Shown: positions 12,701 to 23,645, counted from the first letter of the stretch. The stretch is DNA of 64,000 nt from Arachis hypogaea (GCF_003086295.3 NC_092051.1:17164940-17228939), one strand, 5' to 3'. Notes: generated by a model from the sequence alone, not told the origin. Numbers and translations: made by a program.

Positions 12701-13980
12701 ATGTCTATGAGGTTCAAAGGCTACCTGTGAAGGTGAGTGTAGACTTGGGGAGAAGGACCTGTTCATGCAGGTTATGGCAGCCTACTGGATTTCCATGTAG
12801 GTATGCCTGTGCTGCCATTGCATACCAAAATCGAAGGGCTGAGGACTTTGCTCACAACTGGCTTACTATGGGAGTATACAACCAAGCATATCAGTGGACA
12901 ATTCAACCTGTCCCAAGCCAGGAGTACTGGGAGAAGGGAAACCACTATCCATTGTTGCCTCCTATGTATAGGAAGCCTATTGGGAGACCTACTAAAAAGA
13001 GAGACGCTCGTAGAGATGGTTCTAGAGAGAATCCTGATCCCCATAGAGCAAAGAGGAGATATGGCCCCATTAAATGTACATATTGTCTGAAGGTATAACC
13101 TAACATTCCATGTCTCATTTGTTTACTTCTGCATATTGGTTGTCTAATAAAGAAATTAAAATTGCAATTATTGCTACTGTTTTCTCAGACTGGTCATAAT
13201 AGCAGAGGATGTGACAAGAAGAAAGAAGCTATGGCTAATGGAGGAGCTACAGCAGGTAGTGGTAGTCAGCATCAGGGTGCAGCAGCAACAACTGAAGGTA
13301 TGGGTGTTGATGATCTTGATGAGGATGCTGCCAGAGAGCAAGAGATGTATTGGAAAGAGACTATGGAGGTAGCAGATGCTGAAGCATCAGCTTCATATTC
13401 ACCCAGTGTAAGTTATTTATATCCACTCTCTTCTTCTACTTATTGGCATGAAGATAAATTTATCTTGCATTAAAAATTTGAGCTAATGCAATTATCCATT
13501 TATAGGTGAATGTTGATGATCTGAACTGTGTGAATCCTTCTGAAGAACCTATGGCAGTAAGACTTCCACCTTCTAACTCCTCTACTGCATATGTGCCACC
13601 TAGACCTATCATAAGCCAACCATGTCCAAGAGACCATTAGGAGGAGAAACATTAAGAGGCCACCTCCGTCACAACCTTCTCCCTTCAGACCTGCCCCACC
13701 ACAACCTACTCCCATAACGCCTACCACACCACAACCTTCTGTTGTTAGGCCTACATCACCAACTAACCAATCGCCTCCAAGAGTTACCAGACAAACAATG
13801 CATGGTGCAAGTTGAGGGACCACTACACGATTTATGCGATTCATGCCAACTCCACCATCCACAATTCAAACACCAGGCAGATGGCCAGTACCTGGGTTCC
13901 GTCCACCAACAGGAGCATCTTCAAGTGGCAACAACAACAGGATTTCTAGTGGCAGCAGCAACTCCACACCCAATAAATAG
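9739..13980 (+). pseudogene. Mutator (mudrA-type) transposase with PB1-like N-terminus, decayed
   Basis: The start ATG at 9739 follows a TTGACAG acceptor. Parts in order: a PB1-like domain (9739-about 10055, MATTTHITLIIHHRG); a low-complexity linker; a Mutator DNA-binding domain with a zinc-finger-like C-x4-C pattern and a later H-x-C (CYDENCPW near 10990, NEHTC near 11070); the MULE catalytic domain (GLDGTFL with the first Asp near 11461, SDMQKGLI with the second Asp split by an intron 11668-12195); a SWIM zinc finger CSCRLWQPTGFPCRY (12765-12809); and a CCHC knuckle C-x2-C-x4-H-x4-C split by an intron (13093-13198). Frameshifts lie near 10055, 10520 (C tract), 10950 (T tract) and 11240. Stops at 10476, 10627, 10690 and 12514 all fit C-to-T changes. 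The canonical SDRQKG is SDMQKG here. It would once have cut and joined element ends in the nucleus. Confidence 0.92.
11755..11960 (+). repeat. Three imperfect tandem repeats (about 75-85 bp) inside a transposase intron
   Basis: The phrase TTGTATAT-TTTAATTG-TCT-ATTTCAG recurs three times with TTTAGTAGTCT-like lead-ins. Each copy ends in an acceptor-like TTTCAG. The repeats sit within the intron 11668-12195. Confidence 0.6.
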
Positions 13981-14615
13981 GACTTTCTAGTGTGAATTTG
14001 TTTTTTGATGAAGTACTTACTGTAATGAGAGCTCTATGAACTCTGATATTATGGTTTTTTTGTAACTTATGCCTAGTGCTTAAACATCACAACTTGATGC
14101 TTTCATGTTCATGGTTTGTATTAGTTCTATTAAGTACATTTGATTTGCTACTGCTACATCAAACTCATACCTTCGTTTTGAGGCTTTTGTTGATAACTGC
14201 ATATGAGTAAATTACTTCAAGGTTTATTATAGCTTATGGAATGAATATTTAGTTCCATTTTCAGGTTACAACTTCGCTATTTATTTTACAATACCATGTT
14301 TCTGGCTAGATTAAGACAAATCACGACATTTATATTTCTTTTTTTTGTCAAAATTGAGTTAACTCCAATCTAACAGATATCAAATACATTAACAATCATG
14401 GATATTAATGTCATAACACAACTTGACTTTTTCCACAACAAGTGAAGATAGTAACAGAGTTTCGAAGTTCATCATCATCGAGACCAACCAGCTTCTAACT
14501 TCATCATCATTGTAACCAAAAAGCTGTACAAAAATTCCCCAGGACAACATACACCATAAGCACAGTTACATATTGATTAATTGGAGTAGATTCAGCCCTA
14601 CACAAATCAGTAAAC

Positions 14616-15117
14616 TCAAAAAATAGTTATAATCCATGACCTAATAGTTCTAATTTTACCCTGGAGCTTCCCTATCTTTAACAAGATCTTCACACTATTC
14701 TCTTGAATCTCTCTTCTTTGCCCAGTGACATTGACCTCATGGTTACCACAGGAGCTATCTTGATTTTTTCTAACAAGGGCTCTTGCCAGTCCTTCCCATC
14801 CTCCGTCAATCTCATCCACCCATACAAAATACTTGCAATCCATCGTCTGTAGTGTGAAAGGGAGGAATAAGGAATCATTCACAATAAGTTAATCTGATCA
14901 GAAGCACAAAAACAAAAAGACTTACCTTCCATAGAGGAAACCTTACGAACCATCTCCCAGGATTTGTTAAGGTTCCAGATTGTAGCAACACCACACCCTG
15001 TCCACAAAAGCATCTCCCAGACAAAATCTTCTCTTCACCCCTCTTAGAAGACGAAGTCCCTTCTTCGCTGATGCTTCCATTCGAAGAAAATTGGTTACAT
15101 CTGTTTCTCCTAGACAT
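14616..15117 (-). CDS. GRF-type zinc-finger protein carried by the MULE
   Basis: Two phase-0 exons: 15117-14926 (64 codons) and 14846-14616 (76 codons plus stop), joined across a GTAAGT donor and CTACAG acceptor, giving 140 aa. The sequence RCFCGQG (C36, C38), then TNPGRWF, then DCKYFVWVDE (C68) is a GRF zinc finger. This domain is found in DNA-processing proteins and in many plant transposon-associated proteins. The usual third ligand (F-x-x-C-P) is Phe here (FVRFP, residue 60), so zinc binding may be impaired. The C-terminus is Lys/Ile-rich and helical-looking. The frame is fully open, unlike the neighbouring transposase. Its convergent position matches mudrB of maize MuDR, but the proteins are not related that I can see. 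Function unknown. Confidence 0.75.
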
Positions 15118-15222
15118 TCTAGGGTTTTGAAATTGAAATTGGGAAAACAGTTGAGGATAAATTAGGGAAATGAGTTATATTATAACGGTATATTTATACT
15201 TGGACACGTTAGACTGCTGATT

Positions 15223-15407
15223 CAAAGCCAGGTAAGCAGTTAACGTGCCATGTTGGCTTTTAACTTAACGGAGCTAACATTTTAATGACGTTTGGATACT
15301 ATCGACAGACGGATCTAGCCTTTCGTGGGTACAAAGTCACTTTTCTTCTTCCATGGATACTTTTGTTAGCGTTCACAAAGTTCATGGATACAAATAGTAA
15401 TTTTTCC
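15223..15407. repeat. Right terminal inverted repeat of the 7.1-kb MULE
   Basis: This is the inverted partner of 8272-8456. Two of the three GTACCCATG copies have changed to GTATCCATG here, again C-to-T type changes. Confidence 0.9.
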
Positions 15408-15553
15408 ATTTATATACATACAAAGTCTAATTTTTCAATCTTCATTAATTAAATTTGTCTTGAGAAAGTGATTCTTTCAATATTAAAAAGCTGAGCCGTC
15501 GATTTAATAAAACAAGCCATACTTTATTAATAGTAGGCATCTATATTACAACA
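15408..15553 (-). repeat. 5' LTR of inverted copia, distal part
   Basis: This is the upstream part of the split LTR. It begins (minus strand) TGTTGTAATATAG at 15553 and ends at the 9-bp duplication ATTTATATA shared with 8263-8271. It continues in sense with 8262 downwards. Confidence 0.75.
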
Positions 15554-15864
15554 GATGTTAGTTTTTAGCATTTAAAAAAAAAAAAACTCAATATCGTGCT
15601 GTGACTTTTGCACAAATTAGAAATCCTAACATCTATAATAAAGTATTTTTCTTAATAAATCAAAAAAAATTATTTCTAAAGGCAAAATTAAACAACATTA
15701 AATACTAAAATAGACTTTTATTTTGAGATTGTAAAAAAATCATATCGACCACAAATTGATTATAATTTTTTTTATAGACATTTGTGTTGTATCTATATTA
15801 GTTTTAAATAGTAAAACTTTTATGAAAATTATTATGTACGTAAAAAATCAACAATTATATATTT

Positions 15865-15910
<46 letters not shown>

Positions 15911-16569
15911 TCACATATTTTTAATGTATATTTTATATTTTAATATATTTTATACAAATAATTAATTTTTTATATACATATAATATGAATATGATTAAAT
16001 TTTCATGATTAACAAACTAAAATTACCAAAAATTAGTTTAATTTATCTAATTAATTGTTAGTATAATTTATTAATTATACACAAATATATAATAATTAAA
16101 TTTTTTTTTTGTAAACACAGAATTTTTAATAAATTTTACTATTAAAAACTAATATAAATACTTCACAAATGCATAAAAAACATAATCGGATTAAATTCAC
16201 ACGATTTTGGCTATAATCGAATCACTTCTTATTCCCAAAAAAAGTTAATTTTGATACATTTAATAGTTTTAATTTATTTTTGAAAATAATTATTTACCAT
16301 TCGTTTAAGAAAAAATTCCACATATTATCCTGGTGCTACACAAAAAATAGTGGCAAAAGCTTTTAATAAAAAAGACCAAAAGATAAAAGCTAACAGTAAA
16401 AAACATAATCATAATTGAAACTTACACATTATATACACATCCAAAGAATGTTAAAAGGCTAAAAATTATTATCTTGTTTGAGTGTTATTAAATTATTAAT
16501 TCTTTTTAGTATATTTGATAAAATTTTAGTAATAAAAATAAAATTATTAAAAAATTATATTTTTTTAAA

Positions 16570-16607
<38 letters not shown>

Positions 16608-16848
16608 TTTATTTAAAAAATTATTTTTAATGTAATAAAAAATATTTTTATATTATTATATCCAAACATAATGATCAAACAAAAAAATTTTATATAAGAT
16701 ATTCAAACATAAAATTACTTATATTTTTTTTTTAAAAAAAAGATCACTTGAAAAAAAATATTTTTGTAAAATCTCATCCAAATAAATTTCATATCGACAT
16801 ATAATATTTACATTAAGAAACTACCAAGGAATTATATAATTTTTTTAA
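15554..16848. other. Gene-free AT-rich DNA with TA microsatellites
   Basis: No open frame with family resemblance was seen on either strand. There is a TA run of about 36 bp at 15870-15905 and another near 16576-16603. Any short frames here are low-complexity. Confidence 0.7.
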
Positions 16849-17403
16849 GGGTAAAGTACTAAATTGGTCCCCTACATTTGGGCGCAATTCTATTTTGGTC
16901 TTTATGGTTTAAAGTGTCCTATTTGAATCCAAAAAAGTTTCATTTAGTTTTAATGTACTCCCACTGTGAGATCAAAGTTAAATAATTAACGGAATGTCCT
17001 ACATAACAGCAATACAAGAACAAGGTCGATAATTTAGAGAATAAGTACAAGCTCCAAAGACACAAAATCAACCGTGAATATATTAATACATTTATTTATC
17101 GTTCTCTTTATCTATATAGAAAATATTTCATTTAAATTATAAGAAGAATGATAAATAAATGTATTGATGCATCCACAGTTAATTTTGTACCTTTGGAGCT
17201 TGTACTTGTTCTCCAGATTATCAACTTTGTTCTTGTATTGTTGACATGTAGGATATTTCGTTAATTATTTAACTTTGACCTTACGGTAGGACTGCATTAA
17301 AGCTAAATGAAACTTTTTTGAGATTCAAATAGAACACTTTAAACCTTAAGGACTAAAACAGGATTACGCCCAAACGTAGGAGACCAATTTAGTACTTTAC
17401 CCC
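16849..17403. mobile_element. Long-TIR Mutator-type MITE, 555 bp
   Basis: The termini GGGTAAAGTACT and AGTACTTTACCC are perfect inverted partners. Inverted similarity extends for more than 200 bp per arm (for example ACAAGCTCCAAAG against CTTTGGAGCTTGT), so the whole element is nearly a palindrome. It is flanked by the 9-bp direct repeat TTTTTTTAA (16840-16848, 17404-17412). The repeat is of low complexity, but its length fits Mutator. No coding capacity. Confidence 0.85.
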
Positions 17404-17412
17404 TTTTTTTAA

Positions 17413-17831
17413 ATAAATATTTTATTTACAGATACAGATAATTCGAATACAACTTATTTTTTTTGTTATATTACTTATCTCGTTTATAGTGTAAATAACT
17501 TGATTGTGAATATATCTCATTTATATTATAAACAAGATAAAATATACAATTTAAACACGTAAGACAAGTGCACTCGTGATACGTAGGAAATTACATGCTA
17601 AACATATCTTGATACATGTAAAAAAAAAGGACACAGTGTATATTGGAGATAAATATATATGTCTAATAAAATACTATCATAAATTATCATTATTATTATT
17701 TCTTTTTATAAGAATAAGCTTTCATAATTTATGATAGTATCCTTAATTAAAATTAGAAACGAATAATTATAATAGAGATCTTAATAACGAGATAAACGTT
17801 TTTGAATACTTTTAATTTATATATATATTAT
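17413..17831. other. Gene-free AT-rich spacer
   Basis: Nothing with coding or RNA-gene character was seen. It contains GTAAATAA- and ATATCTCATTTA-like motifs that recur near 20300, 27580 and 63440, probably fragments of an unplaced repeat. Confidence 0.5.
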
Positions 17832-18651
17832 GACTTGTGACTATCATAGTAAATGACAATATATTTATTATACTTTGATTTCAGATACCTAATATCCTAC
17901 TGTGCTAATTGAATTATTAGGTAGGATTTAAATACTTGTAGAATTAATAATTAGTCAATATAAAATCCATCAACTTTGATTATGAGTTCAAGTTCTACGA
18001 TTATAATGAATGAATTACAGGAGTTTGAATGAATAAAGAAATGAGTTTCTTAGGTCATTCATAATTCATTATAATAATGGTAACAAGCTAAGTTAGAATT
18101 TGACAATCATATCGTACTCTAAAAGTTAGCCAAGAGCTGAAAAGACGGAAGAAATTATATTTTTTTGTTCTTCTTGGGTTTTTAGTAAAAATATTAGGGT
18201 TAAGTACAATATTAGTCCCTAAAGTTTATGCCGAAAATATTAGGACATTAGCGATTCATAATATTAGAATTTTTCTTTGACTTGTGACTATCATAGTAAT
18301 TGACAATATATTTATTATACTTTGATTTCGAACACCTAATACTCTACTGTGCCAATTGAATAGATATTGGGTATGATTTAAATACTTGTAGAATTAATGA
18401 TTAGTCAATATAAAATCCATCAACTTTGATGATGAGTTTGAGCTCTACGATTATAATGAATGAATTAAACAATGCCTTGGTCACGGAGTTTGAATGAATA
18501 AAGAATGAGTTTCTTAGGTCATTCATAATTCATTATAATAATGGTAACAAGCTAAGTTAGAATTTGACAATCAAACTGTACTCTAAAAGTTAGCCAAGAG
18601 TTGAAAAGATAGAAAGAATTATATTTTTTTGTTCTTCTTGGGTTCTTAGTA
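17832..18651. repeat. Tandem duplication, offset 447 bp
   Basis: The block starting GACTTGTGACTATCATAG at 17832 recurs at 18279 and is alignable to about 18240 and 18690 respectively. Copies differ by substitutions and one insertion (AAACAATGCCTTGGTCAC in copy 2). Both copies contain the AAAATATTA target site of the MITE described at 18661; copy 1 retains only about 40 bp of a similar element end. Confidence 0.85.
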
Positions 18652-18660
18652 AAAATATTA

Positions 18661-19600
18661 GGGTTAAGTATGATTTTGGTCCCTAAGATTTATGCCAAAA
18701 ATTTTATTCGTCCCCAACCTTTTTTTACTTACAAAATCATCTATAAGGTTCATCTTGATTTTAAAATCGTCTTTTCTCTAATTTTTGGACAAAATTATCC
18801 TTCTCCAATTTACACATACTGACTTCCACTCTCTCAGATCCACCATTATTGAAGAAGGATTACCAAGTTCTCATACGCAGCAACACCAATTTCCACATAT
18901 ACTCCAAGAATTCAAGAATCAGCAACACCGGTTTCTCACACAAATTTTACAATTTCTTAGAGACCAAACTAGAAAGAGAGAGAGATGAACGAAGAGAATC
19001 AGCGACAACAAGAATGAAAAACTAACAGAGACTGAAGAAGAAAAATCAGCAACAAAGAACATAAAAAATCATCGCCAGATACTAAGAAAATTATGCGACA
19101 AGAGACTGAAGAATAGAGCTTGAGGGAGCACGAATGGGGGGCGACCACTGCAATGAGAAGAGGATGACTTAGACCACCGCGAGCATTTGTGCCTATCCGC
19201 ATCACTGCCGCCTGCATCTGTGCATGCCCGAGTTGTTGCCGCCTGCGTCTTTGCCCGCTCGCATCACTATCGTATGCATCTTTTCTCGCCCACGTCGCTG
19301 CTGTCTACGTCTCTGCCCTCCTACGCTTCGCATGCGTCTCTTCCAGCCCAGGTCGCTGCTTCCAGCGTGTATTCCCACCCGTGTCGTTGCCGCCAGCATC
19401 TCTGCCTCTCTGTTCTCCTTTCATTGTAGTGAAAGAGAAAGATGAGGGATTGAGATAAATTGGAGAAGAAGGGTATTTTTTTCCAAAAGGGCGATTTTAA
19501 AACCAAGATGAACTTTAGGAACAATTTTGTATGCAAAAAAATGTTGGGGATGAATAAAATTTTTTGCCCATACCTTAGGGAATAAAATTGTGCTTAACCC
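18661..19600. mobile_element. Mutator-type non-autonomous element, 940 bp
   Basis: The ends GGGTTAAGTATGATTTTGGT and the inverted AATTGTGCTTAACCC are part of TIRs of about 150 bp. The flanking 9-bp direct repeat AAAATATTA (18652-18660, 19601-19609) is perfect. The interior at 19160-19440 is GC-rich with degenerate repeats of a CGCCTGCATCTTTGCC-like phrase. It gives overlapping open frames on both strands that I regard as non-coding. A related element with the same termini lies at 26404-27470. Confidence 0.9.
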
Positions 19601-19609
19601 AAAATATTA

Positions 19610-20394
19610 TTAGTTCACACTATCGGGTCGTTAAGAAGTGTTGCTAGATGCCAACCTTGATTAATAAATTTAATATGACTTATTTACTACCCACTTAGTA
19701 TTGAACCTATGAGGTCACACAGTAATGAGTGTTCTAATCCTTGATAAAGAATTATTTAATTAATATTTTAATTTAATCAAATAAATAATTATATTAATTT
19801 AAATAAAATATTATTATATTCTTTGCTAGCACTATGAATATAATAATATAATAATATGATAATTGAGAATATTAAATAATTAATTATTTATTCTATGATG
19901 AATTTTAAATATGGATAAGATACTAAGTGTTTCAATTCAGCTATCAATCTCATATTATACATATGTATATGGTAAAGAAAACACAACAATTGTTCCTTTA
20001 CCTCCACATACACAAAATAGTCTAATTCTTGGTGAAGAATTTCTGGTATAAGGAGTTACAAGAGGTTTCTCAATTAAATCCATTGGTTAAGGAGTTGACA
20101 ACAAGGATCAGTCTCGGTGTAAATACATAATGTCTTCATACAATCGAAGGAGAAAGTCTTATTCACTAGCGTACTCAAATATTGGCATCTAACCTATGTT
20201 ATTTCGATAAAATTTTAAGTACAAAATAGATCAATAAGATTACTTTATTACTTCCGCTGTGTGTTATGAACACTTTATAATCATACCGTGTAAATATGAT
20301 ACGACCATAATCAAATCGTTTAATTGTAAATGAGATAGAGTACGACAAATTCAAATAAGCTATATAAGAACCTGCAAGTGTTAGAATTCCTCAA
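19610..20394. other. Gene-free spacer
   Basis: AT-rich; no recognisable protein, RNA gene or clear repeat boundary was seen on either strand. Confidence 0.5.
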
Positions 20395-21480
20395 TATAAT
20401 TGAAGCAAATCATGGGAACCAATGCCATCTTTGTCTGGATCTCCCTGTCATCTTTCAGCCAGTCTGGTGTCATGGTCTTCAAATCTGAGTCATCATATGA
20501 CGTCCATCGGAACTATAAAATGTTCAAAAAAATTTTAATCATGAAACAACATTATACAAATAACTTTATTCATTTACTATGAAATAAAAGAAAACTTTCT
20601 AACCTCATCGAGCGTCAACTAATCCAATCAAAGACGCTAGCGAAGGAGTCTTCCCTCAAAGTGGTCTCTACTCTGTTGGGCCATACTTATCAACCTACCG
20701 CCATGTGCAACAATAACAAGTTATATATGACTCTATGCGAAAATAATATTAACTATTAAGAAAGAAGACACGAGAAGCTAATAAATGTATACCTCATGGC
20801 CAACGGAAAGGTCAATGTCTGCTTGTCAGATGGCAACATGCCGGAAAATGATGGTATATCCATGACATCAGTAGCGGCATGCATCTTGCAATGTCTGTCG
20901 TGGATCGATGTGTTGCAGAGCATAACGAGTGATATGTCCATGCAAGCATAGTGGATTCCCAAGATAAACTGCGACACTGATCAAAGTCAGCCAACAAGAG
21001 AAGGCACCCAATGTCTACCTGATTGTTCGGCTTATCTATCATCAGGTAACCCCTATCAATAGAGGATGTAACATCTCGTGTACTAACGAAAAATGGCCGG
21101 ATTTGTCTCAACTAGAATATGCTGCACTCTCTCCCTAAATCATGTCAATTTGATCGAAAACGACTCCTTTTGCTCCTCCTGCTGAGTATGAGGAGACCTA
21201 GCATCGAGAAGCTCCTCTACCCAATCCCACGTGGAGTGTTGGTACCATGTCTGAAACTCCCTCAAGCAATCACCCACTGCCTCTCCATTGGTGCATAACC
21301 TAAGGTGGTACGTCACATCTTGCAAGTTGATGGTCACTCACCCTAAGGCAGGTGGAAAGTGTGGGTCTCCGGACGCCAACGCTCCACAAATACAGAAATC
21401 AGAGTGTTGTCAAATACAAAATCTTTGAGCTGCACTGTGTCGCCAAAGTCAACCTCCTTAAGTAAGAGAGAATGGCGTCC
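20395..21480 (-). pseudogene. Plant mobile domain (PMD, MAIN-like) pseudogene
   Basis: Read on the minus strand, the order is HTFHLP (near 21350), TINLQDVTYHLRLC (21335-21295), WGSAV-like SWESTMLAWTYHSLCSATHRST with a TDIARC segment and SWIYHHFP (20990-20860), DHFEGRLLR (20665-20635) and FRWTSYDDSDLK (20519-20484). These are successive blocks of the PMD, found in MAIN/MAIL1 and in many transposon-borne proteins. Stops interrupt HTFHLP-GE and later blocks, and several introns or deletions separate them. No enclosing inverted repeats were found. The function of the family in transposons is not settled. Confidence 0.8.
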
Positions 21481-21871
21481 GATGGTACAAGGGTATGGCT
21501 AACTCGCCTAGGAAGTAGGAGGCGAGGCATTTGTTAAAATAAAAATAAATTAATTAATGATATTTAAAAAATAAAATTTTTTATATAATAAATTTACATT
21601 ATAATAATATTAACAATAACATCTACATTAAAATGACATTTATAAAGTTTAATACCAAATTTAATTCCTAAAGTTTTAAAGTTTATTAATAGTAAATTTA
21701 ATTCCTAAAAATAAGTAAAAAGAAGTATAATACTAAACTACAAAATAAAGTTCACCCAAATTTAATTCTTAAAGTTTACTCTAGCATACATATTAAAGTA
21801 AAATTTATTAAAGAATTATTTCAAATGTAGTAAATCCATTATCATTTATTTTCTAAATAAAATTTTTAAAA

Positions 21872-22025
21872 GAAGAGTGCTAGGGGCCAGCAGGTTTTGT
21901 GATTTGTAGCCATCAATTAGCTATCACTAGTGTTTTTAATGGTGGGAGGTGTGAAATTACTCACCTTTTTTTATGATTAAGTGCTGGCCAAATTTTAATA
22001 AAAGTGTTGGTCCTTAGACTTTCTC
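21872..22025. mobile_element. Short Mutator-type MITE, 154 bp
   Basis: The ends GAAGAGTGCTAGGGGCCAGCA and the inverted TGTTGGTCCTTAGACTTTCTC are imperfect inverted partners. It is flanked by TTTTTAAAA at 21863-21871 and 22026-22034 (9 bp). No coding sequence. It lies 62 bp left of the next element. Confidence 0.8.
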
Positions 22026-22183
22026 TTTTTAAAATACTCCTTTAAAAAAAATCCTAATATTCAGTAAAAACAAATTCCTAAAAATAAGGGCAAAAAACAT
22101 AAATAAGTCAAGGGGAGAACAATTTTACACAAATCAGCCAAAGCAAAATCTGATTCATCAATCAACCAAACCACGTTTACATG

Positions 22184-22421
22184 TAGTTCGAACCTACCTG
22201 CTTCGAACTTAGAGTGCATATAATTCGAATCAAATAAATTCGAATTACTCACTGACACACAAAGCAACATAATTCAAATTCAGCTGATTTGAATTACACA
22301 ATAACATGTAATTCGAATCAGGTTGATTTGAACTACTTCCAATGATGCAATTCCATGTAATTCGAAGTGGGTTAATTCGAATTACACAAAGTATAGTTCG
22401 AACCAGGCTGGTTCGAATTAT
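22184..22421. repeat. Left subterminal array of TTCGAA palindromic units
   Basis: Six units of about 28-31 bp sit near 22184, 22219, 22268, 22308, 22357 and 22394. Each has the form TAATTCGAA, 8-10 bases, TTCGAATTA, with degenerate arms (TTTGAA, TTCAAA). The matching right-hand array is at 26012-26254. Confidence 0.85.
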
Positions 22422-22481
22422 AAGGGAGCAGAGGTGTATATATATGGTTTGAACGTGAGTTGCTCTCATTAGAGGGGGATA

Positions 22482-23645
22482 ATGGCTAGTGAGGAGAGTT
22501 TTGTAGTGTTGGTTCACCACAGAGGATCGATTAAGAGGAAAACACGTTTCGGTGTGAAGTTCACTGATAAGGATCCTCTCAGTATTTTCGTGAGGCCTAC
22601 GACGAGGTATGATGACCTTGTTAACTATGTAGTGCTGAGACTTGGTCTGGAAGGTGGGAAACGGGTTAAGAAGTTTTTCTATCGCATTTCAATCACGGTG
22701 CTCCAAGAAACCGTGAAGTATGATTGTTTCACAATCGGGAGTGATGAGGACTTGCAGGTCATGTTTTATTGTCGCCGGCAGTTTTCCGAAGTGAGGACAC
22801 CAGAGCTATTGGCAAAGTTGGTTGATGTGGTATCCATCTCGGGGGATTCGAACCGGGATACCCCCACTTTAGGCACGGTAGCCGGTTCTAGCTCCAGACC
22901 TGCCGTTGCTTCTTCGTCCGTCCCTGTGTACGAGCCACCCATCCAGCCTGTCGCCTCCCCTTCGTTCGCTGTTGATCTCAACGGCAGTGTAGGTGGCGAG
23001 GTTGTAATAGGGGATTTTGTGCCGACCTCTTTACAGTGTGCTGCACCGGCTGGGGTTGGAGATGGATTGTTGGATGATCCAGAGGACGATGATGTGGAGC
23101 CGGATATGATTGCTGATGACAGTGGCGATGATATTGGAGCGAGTGAGCCTGCAGGGGCAGGAGGTGGTTCTAGCTCTGGCACACAGCAGTACCCTCCACA
23201 TTTTTCATCTTTGGACTTGGATGCCAGGAGGCAGGAGGGGGTTCCTAGGGAGGCTGCTGGATTTGGCGCTAGAGATGCGAAAGGGTCTGCAGGTCTGACA
23301 GAGTTTCAGGTTGGTCAGCAATTTCAGGATAAAGATGAGGCCGTGTTAAGTGTCAAGACTTACAGCATCCGACGAGGGGTACAGTACAAGGTAGTGGAGT
23401 CTGACTATCGACGGTATGTGGGCAAGTGTTCTGAGTTTGGGAATGGGTGCACATGGTTGATTCGGCTGAGTCTCCGGCAGCGCAAGGGCATTTGGGAGGT
23501 CAAACAGTACAATGGACCGCATACGTGTCTTGCGAATTCCATCTCCAGCGACCACAGGAGTTTGGATTATCATGTGATCCACGCCCTCCTCGTCTACCAC
23601 CACGTCTACCACCACGTCTACCGTCCGCGTCACCGTCGTCCATAG
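22482..23645 (+). pseudogene. Truncated MuDR-type transposase: PB1-like and DNA-binding domains only
   Basis: The frame encodes 387 aa from ATG at 22482. Residues 1-110 form a PB1-like domain (MASEESFVVLVHHRGSIKRK). Residues 130-260 are an acidic, Ser/Gly-rich linker (DDPEDDDVEPD). Residues 275-365 are the Mutator DNA-binding domain with C-x5-GC zinc-finger-like spacing and a later H-x-C (KCSEFGNGCTWLIRL, GPHTCLA). After SSDHRSLDYHV (about 23575) homology stops. The frame then runs into the antisense strand of the PMD gene, giving a spurious tail HHVYHHVYRPRHRRP. The MULE DDE core, SWIM finger and introns are absent. Because the DNA-binding part is intact, a truncated binding protein could be made, but that is inference. 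Confidence 0.85.

Larger units (their letters stand above)
8272..15407. mobile_element. Mutator-like element (MULE), 7136 bp, two genes, 9-bp target duplication
   Basis: The element starts GGAAAAACTACCATTTGTAC and ends with the inverted counterpart. It is flanked by the perfect 9-bp direct repeat ATTTATATA (8263-8271, 15408-15416). Terminal inverted repeats are about 185 bp and roughly 90 percent identical by eye. Inside lie a plus-strand mudrA-type transposase gene (9739-13980) and a convergent minus-strand GRF zinc-finger gene (14616-15117). Bases 8460-9738 hold a CT-rich leader and a probable leader intron (GCAG/GTTCAA near 8880 to TTGACAG at 9736). The stretch 13981-14615 is convergent 3' flank with no further gene. 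Structure and duplication together make the Mutator assignment firm. Confidence 0.95.

Noticed and set aside
15756..15965. 69-codon frame rich in Tyr/Ile
   Set aside because: It is a translation of the TA microsatellite.
19187..19536. Several 65-90 codon open frames on both strands
   Set aside because: They come from GC-rich degenerate repeats inside the 940-bp MITE; frames on both strands are open for the same reason and none resembles a protein.
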